From Rhizobium sp. LCM 4573 (lineage in GTDB: Bacteria > Pseudomonadota > Alphaproteobacteria > Rhizobiales > Rhizobiaceae), in contig NZ_MDDW01000026.1 of NCBI RefSeq assembly GCF_001854865.1, positions 157,289 to 173,375 on the forward strand: a stretch of 16,087 nt of DNA, read 5' to 3'. This document shows positions 14,975 through 16,087 of the stretch, piece after piece; positions within the stretch are counted from its first letter, which is position 1; the number at the start of each line of letters is the position of its first letter. Both the position numbers and the translations under genes were made by a program. The notes under the pieces are model-generated. The model did no database searches. It saw only the letters and a program-made list of their open reading frames with translations, and was not told the origin of the DNA.

Positions 14975-16087
14975 CTATTCCAGCTCGATCGCTTCCTGGA
15001 TCATCTGCGCGCCCTCTTCCGGCGACATCTGCCCCGACACGATGGCAACCGAAACGTCGTTCACCACGCGACCAACCGACGGACCGAGTTCCTGATCGAA
15101 GAAATTCTGATGCCATGTGGAGCGCGCAAGCTGTTCGGCGGACTGGTGCATGAGAGGGTCCGTCACGCTATCCTCGGCCCCGGCGACAGCCGGGAGGATC
15201 TGGCCGGCCTTGGCCATGAGCCGTTCGCTTTCCACACCTGTCAGATATGCCAGAAAATCGAGCGTTTCCGGCGGCGCCTTGGCGGTCACCGCCCAGCCGT
15301 TAATGCCTCCGAGCGTGTCCGTCGCGGCGCCGGCGCCATCCGCGACGATGGGAAACTCGAAACGGCCGATATTGTCGCTCGCCAGCCCCTTGCCGTCGCC
15401 GGCATTTTTCCGCTGATTGGCCTCCGTCGTATCGAACCCGAGGATCATGGCGGCCTTGCCGTCACCGAAGACGCCCAGCGCCTGCGGCCACGTGGAGCCC
15501 AGATAACCCTGCTGGAAAGGTTCCAGCTTGCCGAGTTCGGCAAGCTGCTCGCCGGCCTTGATCGCGGCCGGCGCCAGGAAGCCGTCGCCCTCGCCGGTCT
15601 TCATTTCATCGAAGCCCTGCTGTCCGGCATTGCGCATGACGAGATAGCTCCAGTAGAAATGGATCGGCCACTTCTCTCCGCCACCGCCTGCGATCGGCGT
15701 GATACCTGCATCCTTGAGCTTCTTGACCGCGCCCAGGAAATCGTCCCATGTCTTGATACCGGCGGCATCCACCCCCGCCTTGGCGAAGTTCTCCTTGTTG
15801 TAGAAGAAACTGACTGTGCTCATCTTGAAGGGCACGGCGCTCATCTTGCCATCGAAAGTCAGGCCTTTGACCGCCGCCGGATTATAGGTCTTCACCCAGG
15901 CGCCGCCATCTGCGTTCATCGCCTCCGTGATATCCTTCAAGGCACCGGTCGCCTGCTGCTGTTTTAGAACGCCGCCGCCCCAGCTATAGAAAAAGTCAGG
16001 CGCATCGCTCGATTGCAGCAGGGTCGGCAGCTTCGCCTTGAAAGCCTCGTTTTCGAGGAACTGCATCTCGATCTTCACGCCGGGATG
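14975..16087 (-). CDS. sugar ABC transporter substrate-binding protein (SBP_bac_1), N terminus cut by window edge
   Basis: This is a partial gene, with 370 codons visible. The frame runs off the right end, so the start and signal peptide are missing. The visible N terminus, HPGVKIEMQFLENEAFKAKLPTLLQS, is the usual first strand/helix of family 1 sugar-binding proteins. FFYSWGGGVLKQQ, GKMSAVPFKMSTVSFFYNKENFAKAGVD and the WDDF segment follow. These resemble the raffinose/oligosaccharide-type (MsmE-like) group. It delivers the ligand to the MalF/MalG-type permeases encoded next. A GTG near the edge (16076-16078) is internal, not a start. The ligand cannot be assigned; no sugar-processing enzyme is visible beside the operon. 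Confidence 0.9.
   Translation of the reverse strand, partial: HPGVKIEMQFLENEAFKAKLPTLLQSSDAPDFFYSWGGGVLKQQQATGALKDITEAMNADGGAWVKTYNPAAVKGLTFDGKMSAVPFKMSTVSFFYNKENFAKAGVDAAGIKTWDDFLGAVKKLKDAGITPIAGGGGEKWPIHFYWSYLVMRNAGQQGFDEMKTGEGDGFLAPAAIKAGEQLAELGKLEPFQQGYLGSTWPQALGVFGDGKAAMILGFDTTEANQRKNAGDGKGLASDNIGRFEFPIVADGAGAATDTLGGINGWAVTAKAPPETLDFLAYLTGVESERLMAKAGQILPAVAGAEDSVTDPLMHQSAEQLARSTWHQNFFDQELGPSVGRVVNDVSVAIVSGQMSPEEGAQMIQEAIELE

Noticed and set aside
15110..15967. Plus-strand open frame of 285 codons opposite the sugar-binding-protein gene
   Set aside because: It is antisense to a clearly recognisable SBP_bac_1 gene. The translation resembles no family and is an artefact of high GC.

Overview
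The window looks like chromosomal or megaplasmid DNA from an alphaproteobacterium of the Rhizobiales, most likely Rhizobiaceae (Rhizobium/Agrobacterium/Ensifer/Shinella-like). The basis is high GC, compact operons and an abundance of binding-protein-dependent ABC transporters whose proteins read like rhizobial homologues. The genus cannot be fixed from the sequence alone. No RNA genes, insertion sequences, CRISPR arrays or phage genes were seen. The window is almost entirely coding, and its largest gap is 299 bp.

Region 1 (1-6397, + strand) looks like an organophosphate-uptake block. It begins with the tail of an FbpB/AfuB-type permease, its ATPase (ATGA overlap) and an inositol-monophosphatase-family phosphatase. 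A complete sn-glycerol-3-phosphate/glycerophosphodiester importer in the order ugpB-ugpA-ugpE-ugpC follows. Spacing is tight throughout, except for a GC-rich hairpin between ugpB and ugpA. ugpC ends 6 bp from a convergent LysR-type regulator gene, and the two stop codons are bridged by a perfect 11-bp inverted repeat.

Region 2 (6404-11993) is a divergently arranged catabolic locus. A LysR regulator resembling the opine-responsive subfamily is transcribed leftwards. A DppA-like binding protein, a DadA-type FAD amino-acid oxidoreductase, a RidA-family imine/enamine deaminase and an FMN alpha-hydroxyacid-oxidase-family protein are transcribed rightwards. The layout recalls the Pseudomonas dguRABC D-glutamate locus: regulator, binding protein, FAD dehydrogenase and Rid protein. 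A plausible reading is uptake of a D-amino acid, small peptide or opine-like secondary amine, oxidation to an imine, and Rid-assisted hydrolysis to a keto acid. The FMN protein lacks the family's catalytic histidine (Tyr261 instead) and two other active-site residues, so its role is the main puzzle here. The 299-bp divergent region carries two AT-rich dyads suitable as regulator binding sites.

Region 3 (12029-16087, - strand) is a CUT1-type sugar importer in transcription order binding protein (cut by the right edge), MalF-like permease, MalG-like permease and MalK-like ATPase. It converges on region 2 with a 35-bp gap. Its binding-protein gene is also followed by a strong hairpin, as are the other two binding-protein genes in the window.
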